Both the position numbers and the translations under genes were made by a program. From positions 1 to 54,604 of the IMG/VR virus record IMGVR_UViG_3300042934_001355: a DNA stretch of 54,604 bases; one strand, 5' to 3'. The first letter of the stretch is position 1. Each line of letters begins with the position of its first letter. Of the stretch, positions 14,017 through 21,821 are shown one piece after another. Under the pieces are notes generated by a model. It searched no databases. It was not told where the DNA came from and was given only the letters and a program-made list of their open reading frames with translations. This DNA comes from a virus.

Positions 14017-14917
14017 CTTTTCCAGCCGCAAACCATTACCAGCGGAATCAGGAGGTCATATGGCCGACCTGTCCAACGGGTATACCAAAGTCGCTAACGA
14101 GATCCAGAAGCTTAAACCTCGCCTGAGACTTTCAGGCAGGGAGTGGCAATGCTTCGAGGCGGTGATATGGCTCACCTACGGATGGAACAAAAAACAGGAC
14201 AGGGTAACGAACACTGTCATTGCAGGCTTAACCGGCCTGAGTGATACGCACGTTTCGGACGCCATCAAATCTCTGGCAGAAAGAAAAATCATCTTCAGCC
14301 AGAAGCAGGGAATGATGAAACTTGTAGGGGTGAACACTGAGATTTCAGCCTGGGTTTTAGATAAACCGGAACCGGGAACAAAACTCCCGAAAACGGGAAA
14401 ATCCTTCCCGAAAGCAGGAAAAACCTTCCCGGAAACGGTAGCCACCCAATACAAGAACAAGAACAGTAATAAAAACACTACGTCAGAGAATTCTGGCGAA
14501 TCCTCCGACAAACCTTTGAAGAATCTCCCGGTCATTCGGCCTGAAGCAGCGACCCATTCACCGAAAGGCGACAAGTGGGGAACAGCTGATGACCTGAAGG
14601 CAGCTAAGTGGATATTCAGCAAAGTGCAGATGGTCACCCCAACAGCACAGCAACCCAACTGGCCCGCCTGGGCTAACGACATCCGCCTGATGAGAGGCGC
14701 CCTTGAAGTAACGCATCATGACATCTGCGAAACCTTTCAGTGGGCCAACGCCGATCACTTCTGGCAGAGCAACATCCTCAGCCCTGCAAAACTCCGTGCC
14801 AAGTGGGACACACTCCGTGCGCAGATGAGCCAGCCAGGGCGTAACCGGCAGGCAGTAGCTCAGCAACCCGCTCAGCACTGGAACAGCCGCGACGCCTGGG
14901 AGAATGAATTCCTATGA
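13991..14917 (+). CDS. O: Replication initiation protein O
   Basis: Binds the iterons of the phage origin and recruits P and host DnaB. The 308-aa protein has the O N-terminal DNA-binding domain (DLSNGYTKVANEIQKL, LTYGWNKKQDRV) and a C-terminal part with SSENSGESSD-like and WGTADDLKAAKWIF motifs very close to lambda O. The start at 13991 has GGAGG upstream and lies inside the end of the GIY-YIG gene. The origin is inside its coding sequence. The stop overlaps the start of P by ATGA. Confidence 0.95.
   Translation: MSSNVQRVDFSSRKPLPAESGGHMADLSNGYTKVANEIQKLKPRLRLSGREWQCFEAVIWLTYGWNKKQDRVTNTVIAGLTGLSDTHVSDAIKSLAERKIIFSQKQGMMKLVGVNTEISAWVLDKPEPGTKLPKTGKSFPKAGKTFPETVATQYKNKNSNKNTTSENSGESSDKPLKNLPVIRPEAATHSPKGDKWGTADDLKAAKWIFSKVQMVTPTAQQPNWPAWANDIRLMRGALEVTHHDICETFQWANADHFWQSNILSPAKLRAKWDTLRAQMSQPGRNRQAVAQQPAQHWNSRDAWENEFL
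14364..14447. repeat. ori: Iteron array, phage replication origin
   Basis: Four 21-bp repeats lie in the middle of O. The common core is TCCCGAAA-CGGGAAAA, with TCCCG beginning at 14385, 14406 and 14427 exactly 21 bases apart and a weaker first copy at 14364. They encode the Gly/Lys/Pro-rich linker of O. An A-rich stretch follows at about 14450-14490, the usual unwinding element. Placement matches lambda ori. Confidence 0.88.
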
Positions 14918-15618
14918 GAAATCTCGTATCAGCAATCCAAAACCGTGATGCAGGTGCACTGGCTCGCATTGCAGGAGATGGCCCGCGCCCGGTTGAACGT
15001 GGAGTGCATGAAGACGTTGAGCGCCTAGTCGATGCTCTGTTTTCGAACCTGAAGCAGGTATTCCCGGCATCGGTCAGCACTGCGTGGCGTAACCCCAACG
15101 ATGAAGCAGCAGCGAAACGCCAGTGGATTGCCGCCTTTGCAGAGAACGGTATTCACAACAAGCAGCAGTTGTCAGCAGGCATGAAGCTGGCCCGTGCCAG
15201 CGGTTCGCCGTTCCTGCCATCGCCCGGCCAGTTTATCGAGTGGTGTAAGCAGGGAGAACATCGCGCCGCTGGCCTGCCGTCAGACGAAGCATTGTACGAC
15301 ACGTTCCGTCTGTACTGCCGCGACCGGGGCATGTACGACAGTAGCGAGGACTTCCCCTGGGAAAGCGCGGCGTGTTTCCACATGGTGACAGCGGTTTACA
15401 ACCAGGTGCGCTCGTTCAACCTGACTGATTCTGAATGCCGCAAACGCCTGGGTGACGAGCTACGCAAGATGTCCCGCCGCATCGAAGCTGGTGAAATCAT
15501 CCCGCCGCCGCGCAAGCAGATTCCCCAGCTGCACATCCCGACCGGTAACGAGAAAGCACTGGACCATCTTGCTGACATTCGCCGCCGCTTTGGTCTGAAA
15601 GGTGGACGCCATGACTGA
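14914..15618 (+). CDS. P: Replication protein P (DnaB helicase loader)
   Basis: A 234-aa homologue of lambda P, which takes host DnaB to the O-ori complex. Matching segments include FPASVSTAWRN, RQWIAAFAENGI, PFLPSPGQFIEWCKQ and the C-terminal RRFGLKGG. Its ATG overlaps the O stop. The next small gene overlaps its 3' end by eight bases. Confidence 0.94.
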   Translation: MRNLVSAIQNRDAGALARIAGDGPRPVERGVHEDVERLVDALFSNLKQVFPASVSTAWRNPNDEAAAKRQWIAAFAENGIHNKQQLSAGMKLARASGSPFLPSPGQFIEWCKQGEHRAAGLPSDEALYDTFRLYCRDRGMYDSSEDFPWESAACFHMVTAVYNQVRSFNLTDSECRKRLGDELRKMSRRIEAGEIIPPPRKQIPQLHIPTGNEKALDHLADIRRRFGLKGGRHD

Positions 15619-15763
15619 GATGAACCGCATCCGCTTTGAGCGCCTGTATCGCAGCGTTCACGGTGACAGACACAACCTTACCCGGTCACATCTCGGCTAT
15701 CAGGATGCCACGGTAGACCGGGCGTTTTTCTTCTGGCTTGAGGGAAGGGAGAGCGCAGCATGA
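15611..15763 (+). CDS. Small nin-region protein
   Basis: A 50-aa protein, MTEMNRIRFERLYRSVHGD, rich in aromatic and basic residues. Its start overlaps the end of P and its TGA overlaps the ATG of the next gene (ATGA), a coupling that supports translation. No recognised family. Confidence 0.6.
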   Translation: MTEMNRIRFERLYRSVHGDRHNLTRSHLGYQDATVDRAFFFWLEGRESAA

Positions 15764-15996
15764 CACAGGTAACTCAACTGGTAATTACACCACCGCTGAT
15801 GCGTCAGGCCCGCAATATGACGCTGGCAATCATCGACCTGGCTAAGAAACGCGACCTGAAGCCGGAGCAGTTCCGGGCGCACCTGAACGCTATCGACATG
15901 CTGGCGCGCGAAGCACATGACCTGATAGTCGATGCTGAGTTTGAAAAGGAAGGAGAAGATCATGATCCACTATCACGGCGGACCAATAACGCCTGA
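15760..15996 (+). CDS. Hypothetical nin-region protein
   Basis: A 78-aa helical protein (ARNMTLAIIDLAKKRDLKPEQF). It is coupled to the preceding gene by ATGA and overlaps the following gene by 35 bp. Function unknown. Confidence 0.65.
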   Translation: MTQVTQLVITPPLMRQARNMTLAIIDLAKKRDLKPEQFRAHLNAIDMLAREAHDLIVDAEFEKEGEDHDPLSRRTNNA

Positions 15997-16717
15997 CACC
16001 TGCGCAATTCGGGCATGGAAAGGGCGGCATGCTTTCATCTCCTTTGCTCATGCCGGCCAAATAAATCTCGCCTCAGAGTTCTGTCAGTCATTCGCTCTGG
16101 ATAACGGTGCGTTCACAGCTTGGAAGGCAGCTGGACGAAACAAAATCGACTGGAGGGATTACTACGAATTCGTGGCTAGATGGAAAAACCATCCCGGCTT
16201 CGATTTCGCCATCATCCCTGATGTTATCGACGGCGGAGAAGCAGAGAACGAAGCATTGCTTGATGAGTGGCCACACGGTGATTTCTATGGCGTACCGGTA
16301 TGGCACATGAACGAGAGCGATGATCGATTCATCCGGCTTTGCAATAAGTACCCGAGAGTGGCTATCGGTAGTTGTGGAGAATATGACGTTAAGCGTCCGA
16401 ATCTTGCTGTGGCGCGCATGAAGGACCTGATCCGGCACGTTACAGACGATTACGGCCAGCCCATCGCCAAGCTTCACGGCCTGCGCATGCTTAACCCACT
16501 TATCTTCACCAAACTACCGGTGGCGAGCGCTGACAGCACTAACGTTGCCAGAAACATTGGTATCGATAAGGCATGGTCAGGAGCGTACGCCCCTGCATCA
16601 AAAGAAACCCGCGCTGCATTGATGGTCGAACGTATCGAGTCACACAACAGCCCCGGCTCACTGCATTACTGCGAGCAACGGGACCGGTTCAACATGCAGC
16701 TGCAGTTGGCTGTATAG
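15962..16717 (+). CDS. DpdA/tRNA-guanine-transglycosylase-like protein
   Basis: A 251-aa protein with features reminiscent of the TGT superfamily TIM barrel: FALDNGAFTAW early on, then FDFAIIPDVIDGG, VPVWHMNESDDR, VAIGSCGEYDV and a KLHGLRMLNP segment. TGT-family phage enzymes (DpdA) exchange guanine for 7-deazaguanine in DNA. No preQ0 synthesis genes are present in the window, so the base would have to come from the host. The start is set by AAGGAGAAG seven bases before the ATG at 15962. The fold call is moderate and the substrate is inference. Confidence 0.5.
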   Translation: MIHYHGGPITPDTCAIRAWKGRHAFISFAHAGQINLASEFCQSFALDNGAFTAWKAAGRNKIDWRDYYEFVARWKNHPGFDFAIIPDVIDGGEAENEALLDEWPHGDFYGVPVWHMNESDDRFIRLCNKYPRVAIGSCGEYDVKRPNLAVARMKDLIRHVTDDYGQPIAKLHGLRMLNPLIFTKLPVASADSTNVARNIGIDKAWSGAYAPASKETRAALMVERIESHNSPGSLHYCEQRDRFNMQLQLAV

Positions 16718-16725
16718 GAGGACGC

Positions 16726-16905
16726 ATGAATAACGTAATCCCTCTCAGACCTAAGCACCAACCCCTCAAAGACTCACACTCAGCGATACTGACAGCCCTC
16801 AAGATGCTTCGTGAAGGCGGACACAGTAAGCAGAGCATTGACCTGTTGTTGAGCGCCGCAGCCGACAACATCCATGACTACGTGGAGACAATCGAAGGGA
16901 GGTAG
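16726..16905 (+). CDS. Small nin-region protein
   Basis: A 59-aa protein beginning MNNVIPLRPKHQP with a helical C-terminus. TAGGAGGACGC is an excellent ribosome site for the ATG at 16726. It lies directly before ninB. Function unknown. Confidence 0.7.
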   Translation: MNNVIPLRPKHQPLKDSHSAILTALKMLREGGHSKQSIDLLLSAAADNIHDYVETIEGR

Positions 16906-16907
16906 CA

Positions 16908-17342
16908 GTGGAGACGCAACGTTATCTACTGAGAGACAACAACATCCGGCAGAACTGCATCAGCGCCATCCAGCAACTCCCCGCCAATCCCGACAAACCT
17001 CTGCAGGTAACCATTCAGGAAGACACCAGAAGCCTTGCGCAAAACCGCATGCTTTGGGCCTGCCTGCATGACGTATCGAGCCAGGTGGTCTGGTACGGGA
17101 AGAGGCTCGATCCTGAGAGCTGGAAACACATTTTCAGCGCCAGCCTGAAAGGACAGGAGACGGTGCCGGGTATCAATGGCGGCTTTGTGGTGCTGGGCCA
17201 GTCAACAAGCAAAATGCGCGTCGGTGAGATGCGAGATTTAATCACCTTAATCCATGCATTCGGTGCCGAGCAGAACGTCAGGTTTAGCGATGAATCAGCG
17301 CGCGCAGCTGAATGGGCTGGAAGATTCGGGAGTACAGCATGA
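16908..17342 (+). CDS. ninB: NinB recombination mediator (lambda Orf family)
   Basis: A 144-aa homologue of lambda Orf/NinB, a single-strand-DNA-binding recombination mediator that substitutes for RecFOR. Diagnostic segments are VTIQEDTRSLAQNRMLWACL, DPESWKHIF and GFVVLGQSTSKMRVGEM. The start is GTG at 16908 with GGGAGG upstream. The stop overlaps ninH by ATGA. Confidence 0.93.
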   Translation: METQRYLLRDNNIRQNCISAIQQLPANPDKPLQVTIQEDTRSLAQNRMLWACLHDVSSQVVWYGKRLDPESWKHIFSASLKGQETVPGINGGFVVLGQSTSKMRVGEMRDLITLIHAFGAEQNVRFSDESARAAEWAGRFGSTA

Positions 17343-17563
17343 CACCACAGGTTACCTCCATTCCTCAGTTGCTCATTGAGACCCGAGGAAACCAAACAGC
17401 AGTTGGCCGAGCGATCAAATCCACTCGCACAACTGTCAGGAAATATGCCCGAGACTTTAACTGCCGGTATCACGTCGTAGTCAATGGTGTGTTGATGGTC
17501 AGTCAGGGCGATCGTGGGCTTCACAAAAGGAAAAGCAATGAAGAAAACATGGTTCACCCATGA
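17339..17563 (+). CDS. ninH: NinH, Fis-like DNA-binding protein
   Basis: A 74-aa protein matching lambda NinH in pattern: SIPQLLIETRGNQTAVGRAIK, then RTTVRKYARD, a helix-turn-helix, and VNGVLMV. The ATG overlaps the ninB stop. Role in phage growth is not well defined in the family. Confidence 0.85.
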   Translation: MTPQVTSIPQLLIETRGNQTAVGRAIKSTRTTVRKYARDFNCRYHVVVNGVLMVSQGDRGLHKRKSNEENMVHP

Positions 17564-17738
17564 CCCTGTAGATACAGACACTGCAAACGAACTCATTTCC
17601 CGTTACAACGTCCGCAACATTCATACCCAAAAGACACTCGCCGCCGATCCCCGTTTATGGCTGGTTAGCGCGCTGTTGCCTGAAGGTAATCGCGAACCAC
17701 AAAGAGACAAAACTTATGAGAACAAATGCTGGGCGTAA
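17538..17738 (+). CDS. Hypothetical nin-region protein
   Basis: A 66-aa protein, MKKTWFTHDPVDTDTANELI. AGGAAAAG precedes its ATG, which lies inside the end of ninH. Its own end overlaps the following cysteine-rich gene by 23 bp. Not recognised. Confidence 0.6.
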   Translation: MKKTWFTHDPVDTDTANELISRYNVRNIHTQKTLAADPRLWLVSALLPEGNREPQRDKTYENKCWA

Positions 17739-17997
17739 GCGTTGTTGTAGCTGCAGTACTGTGCTGACCAGTGAAGATAAACACCGGTTCGGAGTTAGCT
17801 GTGAAATCTGCGAAGAGGATATCTGGTATTACGAGCATCTCGACTATCTGCCAATTCATGCCGCATGGCGATATACCTGCTATCAACTGCGCTGGCTGTG
17901 GCATACCGCTGGCTACGGACGAGACATATGCCTGCGTCCGCTGCTGCGCCGGCTGGATGCAAGACGACAACATCAGAATGCACGGAGGGAGCGATGA
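17716..17997 (+). CDS. Cysteine-rich hypothetical protein overlapping ninF
   Basis: 93 aa. The first half, RKRCCSCSTVL and SCEICEEDIWYYEHL, looks like a small zinc-binding protein. The second half is rich in Arg, Leu and Trp and lies over the ninF-like frame. Its TGA overlaps the ninG ATG by ATGA, which supports the end. Either both frames are used here or the native protein ends by a frame change near 17855. Function unknown. Confidence 0.5.
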   Translation: MRTNAGRKRCCSCSTVLTSEDKHRFGVSCEICEEDIWYYEHLDYLPIHAAWRYTCYQLRWLWHTAGYGRDICLRPLLRRLDARRQHQNARRER

Positions 17998-18019
17998 GAA
18001 AAGTCAGGCGAAGATGTAA
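17859..18019 (+). CDS. ninF: NinF-like zinc-finger protein
   Basis: 53 aa: INCAGCGIPL, YACVRCCAGWMQDDN. The CxxC...CxxCC layout and spacing match lambda NinF (CANCGQKL, CEHCCAELMSDPN). The putative ATG at 17859 has no obvious ribosome site. It overlaps the cysteine-rich frame by 139 bp and the start of ninG by 26 bp. The start is therefore uncertain, and the conserved part is residues about 8-35. Confidence 0.55.
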
Positions 18020-18602
18020 GAATGCGGACTGTCGAGAATGGTTTCATCCGGGTTTCTCAAATCAAACGTGGTGCTCACCAGAATGCGGAACCGTGATAGC
18101 ACTGGCAAAGAGAGAGAAGGACCGGCATAAGGCGATACAGGAAGCAGAGCGACGGCGAAAAGATGAAGCTCAGCAGGAAAAGCGCCACACCAAAATCCGC
18201 AAGTTAGCAGTAAAGCCCCTCAGTCACTTCCATAAGCAAACCCAGTCAGCCTTCAACGAATATATCCGCACTCGTGATGCCGCCGATCCGTGCATCAGCT
18301 GCGGACGATTCCACGAAGGAAAATATGACGCCGGGCACTATCGAACTCGCGGCGCTTCACCGGCTACACGCTACGAAGAAACCAACTGCCATAAGCAGTG
18401 CGTACCCTGCAACCAGCACCTCTCCGGCAACATTGAAAACTACACGCCTAACCTGATTAAGAAAATCGGTCAGGCCGCTTTTGATCGCCTGATAGGTCAG
18501 CATGAGCAGAAGAAGTGGACGCGGGAAGAGCTACAGGAGCTGGCTGCGCACTACCGGCAGAAAACCAGAGAGCTGATCAAACAAAGGAGCGAAACACCAT
18601 GA
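17994..18602 (+). CDS. ninG: NinG (Rap) recombination endonuclease
   Basis: A 202-aa homologue of lambda NinG/Rap, a Holliday-junction and D-loop endonuclease. Zinc-like motifs CKNADCREWFHPGF and CSPEC at the N-terminus are followed by a basic helical stretch. An HNH-like C-terminal part contains CISCGRFH, YDAGHYRTRG and CVPCNQHLSGN. GGAGGGAGCG precedes the ATG. The stop overlaps the Q start. Confidence 0.93.
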   Translation: MRKVRRRCKNADCREWFHPGFSNQTWCSPECGTVIALAKREKDRHKAIQEAERRRKDEAQQEKRHTKIRKLAVKPLSHFHKQTQSAFNEYIRTRDAADPCISCGRFHEGKYDAGHYRTRGASPATRYEETNCHKQCVPCNQHLSGNIENYTPNLIKKIGQAAFDRLIGQHEQKKWTREELQELAAHYRQKTRELIKQRSETP

Positions 18603-19420
18603 GCCTTGAAGCGACAGTAAAATATCATTTTCCAAAAACAGCGAGCTTTGCGGGTATGCCGCCTGCTACAGCTACAGATGCGCTATCAGGCACTGACTAC
18701 ATGGCTGCCATGGGAATGACTCAGAGCCGGGCACCGCTGGGCTATAGTGCGTTCATGGGTAAGGTTGGAGTGAGCGATAACGACGCCCGACGCGCCGTAT
18801 CGTTATTAACTGAATATGCATTGAGTACCTGCGATAAGGTTGCCGCCTTGCGCAAGCTAGACACCGATATTAAGACAGCGGTTATGCAAACGCTCGCAAC
18901 TTATGCCTACATGGATTATTGCCGCAGCGCCGCCAGCGTCAAACCATGCGAATGCTGCCAGGCGAAAGGATTCATTGAGGCTGACGTCTTCACTACAAAG
19001 TCCAGGTTCGGTACTCAGCGCCCGGATAACGTAACGGAGATAAAGCGGCTGGATGAAGCCCTGCAACAGAATTTGAGCTATCAGGTTAAAGATACTGAGC
19101 GCGTGCTCTGCAAGGCCTGCAACGGGAAGGGCGTCGTGTCATCAGCGTGTCGTGATTGCAACGGCAGAGGACGGGCGGTTGATCGCAAGCTGACTGAAGA
19201 GCAGGGCGTGCCGGTCATAGGGGATTGTAAGCGTTGCTGCGGGCGAGGGTATGAGCGCATCCCGTCCACTGATGTTCATCGCACTATCGAAGGAATTACC
19301 GCTGCGATATCGCTCGATACTTGGAAGAAGTCGGTCAAGCCGTTCTATGATGGGCTGATCGGCAAGATTGAGATGGAGGAATCATGGGCTAATGCCGCCC
19401 TGAATCAGGTTACTCGATAG
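18599..19420 (+). CDS. Q: Late antitermination protein Q (zinc-finger type)
   Basis: Allows polymerase to read through the late terminator into the lysis and head genes. The 273-aa product has an N-terminal domain starting MSLEATVKYHFPK and a DnaJ-like central zinc region: CECCQAKG, CKACNGKG, CRDCNGRG, CKRCCGRG. This is the larger class of lambdoid antiterminators, not the lambda Q type. AAGGAG lies upstream of the ATG. It is the last gene before the late-promoter region. Confidence 0.9.
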   Translation: MSLEATVKYHFPKTASFAGMPPATATDALSGTDYMAAMGMTQSRAPLGYSAFMGKVGVSDNDARRAVSLLTEYALSTCDKVAALRKLDTDIKTAVMQTLATYAYMDYCRSAASVKPCECCQAKGFIEADVFTTKSRFGTQRPDNVTEIKRLDEALQQNLSYQVKDTERVLCKACNGKGVVSSACRDCNGRGRAVDRKLTEEQGVPVIGDCKRCCGRGYERIPSTDVHRTIEGITAAISLDTWKKSVKPFYDGLIGKIEMEESWANAALNQVTR

Positions 19421-19567
19421 CGCAATTAGAAATAGCTCATTATTTTATCGTGGGCTATTTACTTTTCCCGAAGCTGGGGATATGATTCCTAACAGTTGAA
19501 GTTGCGCGCTGTTGTTTAACGCGATAACTTAATCCAGTCAGTTCCATCGATTTGTTATAGTCAAAAC

Positions 19568-19602
19568 GCCCTGTGGTCTCACCAACTGCGAGGGCTTTTT
19601 TA
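19568..19602 (+). terminator. Late-leader terminator (tR'-like)
   Basis: GCCCT ... AGGGC with an inner TGGT-CTC-ACCA stem, followed by TTTTTTAT. It lies just beyond the candidate late promoter, where Q-modified polymerase must read through. Confidence 0.8.
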
Positions 19603-19677
19603 TTTCTATCCCCTACAAGGGATAAAATTCACCGCATACCCTATAGCGGATAAGTAACGTTACTAAACTATTTAAAT

Positions 19678-19703
19678 GGTCAGCCTAAGAGCTGGCCTTT
19701 TTT
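19678..19703 (+). terminator. Second late-leader terminator
   Basis: GGTCAGC-CTAAGA-GCTGGCC followed by TTTTTT, about 110 bp before the holin gene. Confidence 0.82.
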
Positions 19704-19811
19704 CGTTTTTCGCCCCTGCCAATCAACATCGACTTTCACCTTTTCCTGTGTGGCATCGGGCGATCTTTTCTTCTGACTACCTACAGCACCGCCCGTAATC
19801 ACGGAGGTGAT

Positions 19812-20054
19812 ATGAGTATCGATATGAGCAAACTGGCATCAGGCGCGGCATACGGCGCATCTGCCGGGACAATTGCTAACGGTCTGCTGACCAGGCTGAG
19901 TCCCGATGAATGGAGTGCTGTTGGCGTCCTGGCCGGTATTCTGGTCGCGCTGTTCACGCTCGGAATCAACTGGTATTACAAACGAAAGGCTACGCTGGCA
20001 CAAATCAAAGCCCTTCAGCGCTGGCCCACTGCCCCAGCCATAAACGAGGATTAA
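19812..20054 (+). CDS. Pinholin, S21 type, with likely dual start
   Basis: An 80-aa membrane protein aligning with phage 21 holin S: MSKLASGAAYGASAGT (weakly hydrophobic, SAR-like TM1), LSPDEWSAVGVLAGILVALFTL (TM2), then a basic tail. Pinholins make small holes that depolarise the membrane and release the SAR endolysin. A second ATG at 19824 follows the first by four codons (MSID-MSKL), as in S21, where the longer form is the antiholin. GGAGGTGAT precedes the first ATG. Here the extra residues carry Asp rather than the Lys of S21. Confidence 0.88.
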   Translation: MSIDMSKLASGAAYGASAGTIANGLLTRLSPDEWSAVGVLAGILVALFTLGINWYYKRKATLAQIKALQRWPTAPAINED

Positions 20055-20057
20055 CCC

Positions 20058-20567
20058 ATGGCTATGTCAAACAGCCTGCGCAATAAGCTTATTGCTGTCG
20101 CGGGTGGCGGAGCTATGGCTATCGCTACGGTGTTCCTCGGCGGAAAGGATGGGGTAGAGGGCAGGGTGTACGAGCCTTACAAGGATGTGGCAGGCGTCTG
20201 GACTGTCTGCGACGGACACACCGGCACCGACATCATCAAAGGTAGGAAGTATACCGACCGCGAATGTGATCGCCTGATGTGGAATGACCTGAAGCCCGTT
20301 AAAAAGACAGTCGATTCACTGGTTAAAGTCCCGCTCGGTGAATATCCGCGAGCAGCGCTTTACAGCTTCACTTACAACGTAGGCACCAGCGCCTTTTCAA
20401 AATCCACTTTACTGAAGAAGCTCAACGCGGGTGATCATGAGGGTGCGTGTGAGGAATTGCGCCGTTGGGTATATGCCGGTGGTATGAAGTGGCGCGGGTT
20501 GATGAACCGGCGAGACATGGAGCGCTCATTGTGTCTGGCGGAGAGTGTCGATGACCTTAAAGGCTAA
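20058..20567 (+). CDS. SAR endolysin, GH24 lysozyme (R21 type)
   Basis: Degrades peptidoglycan at lysis. The 169-aa protein has a glycine/alanine-rich N-terminal signal-anchor-release segment (LIAVAGGGAMAIATVFLGG) and the T4-type triad Glu34-x8-Asp43-x5-Thr49. It is exported by Sec, tethered, and freed when the pinholin depolarises the membrane. It overlaps the start of Rz. Confidence 0.94.
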   Translation: MAMSNSLRNKLIAVAGGGAMAIATVFLGGKDGVEGRVYEPYKDVAGVWTVCDGHTGTDIIKGRKYTDRECDRLMWNDLKPVKKTVDSLVKVPLGEYPRAALYSFTYNVGTSAFSKSTLLKKLNAGDHEGACEELRRWVYAGGMKWRGLMNRRDMERSLCLAESVDDLKG

Positions 20568-21021
20568 AGCGATCACTGCACTCATCCTGCTGGTTCTGCT
20601 GCTACTAGCCACCTCAGTAGCATTCGCGCTTTATTACCGAGGCAATGCCATTGACTACAAGGCGCAGCGTGACACGGCAAGCAGCAGCCTAAAGCTGGCT
20701 AATGACACCATCACTGATATGCAGACGAGACAGCGTGATGTGGACGCGCTTGATGCGAAATACACCAAGGAGCTGGCAGATGCCAAAGCTAAGCTTGATT
20801 CTCTTCAGCAGTGCGTTAGTTCTGGTAAATGCGGGCTGCGCCTCAACGCAATCTGCCCGAAAGGTAACGCCTCCGGCACCACCGGCGTGGATGATGCAGC
20901 CAGCGCCCGACTTACTGACGCCGCTCAACGGGATTATTTCACCCTCAGAGAGCGAATCGAAGTCGTCACTAAACAACTGACAGGTCTGCAAGCGTATGTG
21001 CGCGAGCAGTGCCTGAAATAA
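20551..21021 (+). CDS. Rz: Rz inner-membrane spanin
   Basis: A 156-aa type II membrane protein: TM segment ALILLVLLLLATSVAFALYY, then a long periplasmic coiled coil with a short Cys-containing loop (CVSSGKCGL). Together with Rz1 it fuses inner and outer membranes. The start at 20551 has GGAG upstream; a GTG two codons earlier is less likely. Confidence 0.9.
   Translation: MTLKAKAITALILLVLLLLATSVAFALYYRGNAIDYKAQRDTASSSLKLANDTITDMQTRQRDVDALDAKYTKELADAKAKLDSLQQCVSSGKCGLRLNAICPKGNASGTTGVDDAASARLTDAAQRDYFTLRERIEVVTKQLTGLQAYVREQCLK
20780..20980 (+). CDS. Rz1: Rz1 outer-membrane lipoprotein spanin, nested in Rz
   Basis: Lies entirely within Rz in another frame. The 66-aa precursor MPKLSLILFSSALVLVNAGC has a lipobox (VNAGC) and a proline-rich mature part (VTPPAPPAW). 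AAGGAG lies eight bases before the ATG. This nested layout is classic for lambdoid phages. Confidence 0.88.
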   Translation: MPKLSLILFSSALVLVNAGCASTQSARKVTPPAPPAWMMQPAPDLLTPLNGIISPSESESKSSLNN

Positions 21022-21045
21022 TCTCCATCTACTAAACGCGATGGG

Positions 21046-21657
21046 CTATTCGTCAATCAATTTGGAATCATCGAAGCGTTCGATCAGTTTTTTAACTGCT
21101 GTATCATCACACTTAGGCGAATGCAATTTAATGGCATCAATAGTTGTGTCAGCAAAATGACCGCATTCCTCACGGAGTTTCTTACACTTTTCAAAGAAAT
21201 TTTCCTTCCCAATTTTTAGGGCTAAATTTCTTGCTTTGTTGTATTTTTTGCTTCCGACAGGCGGGGTTGCCCCGCAAATTATCCGCGCGCAATGCAAAGA
21301 GAACTCTACGGCAACTCCCTCTTCAAGCCAGTTTGACCCTTTGCCGTAAGGCGGTGCTGGTCTCGGATCTAGAAGATGGACGGTCTCGTGAGCTAATTCA
21401 TAAACCGTCGTTGGCCAGTATGTGGATGCATTCATGCTTAACTGAGCCCATCCACCATCTTCACTTTTTGAGTTGATAACATGTGGCTGCTCCCCCTCAT
21501 TTATACTGAAGGTTGGTTTATAGAGCATTTTTTGGGAGCTTCTCGGACCAAAAAGCTCTTGGGCATACTGGTCTAACAGTAACTGGAGTTGCCATAGATC
21601 AGAGGCTGAATCCTTTGGCAAGGCGTGTGGTATTTTGAAGCTATTCAGAATGCTCAT
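21046..21657 (-). CDS. Zincin-like putative metalloprotease
   Basis: A 203-aa protein with HETVH (His90, Glu91, His94) followed 18 residues later by LEEGVAVEF, the arrangement of gluzincin metallopeptidases. There is no signal peptide, so it should act in the cytoplasm. GGAG precedes the ATG. It is read against the late genes, directly after the lysis cassette, so it is a cargo gene and not part of lysis. Substrate unknown. Protease activity is inferred from the motif. Confidence 0.65.
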   Translation of the reverse strand: MSILNSFKIPHALPKDSASDLWQLQLLLDQYAQELFGPRSSQKMLYKPTFSINEGEQPHVINSKSEDGGWAQLSMNASTYWPTTVYELAHETVHLLDPRPAPPYGKGSNWLEEGVAVEFSLHCARIICGATPPVGSKKYNKARNLALKIGKENFFEKCKKLREECGHFADTTIDAIKLHSPKCDDTAVKKLIERFDDSKLIDE

Positions 21658-21821
21658 CGTGTATCTCCGTTGTGCTTCATTCCGTTTTCTACATAAACGA
21701 CTAGACTTAAGTTGCTTAAATTATTCTGTCGCGAGCGCATCGTCGAGCTAAAAGGAATACTTGTATCTGGAAGAGTTACCAGTGCAATATTATTAACTAA
21801 TGCCTTAAAAAACAGGAGGTT

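Larger units (their letters stand above)
19421..19811 (+). promoter_or_regulatory. Late promoter (PR') region
   Basis: No gene is visible. By position this must hold the late promoter and Q-binding site. A TATAGT at 19557-19562 lies just upstream of a terminator and is a candidate -10, but I see no clear -35. A 12-bp palindrome AGTAACGTTACT lies at 19652-19663 between two terminators. Confidence 0.55.
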
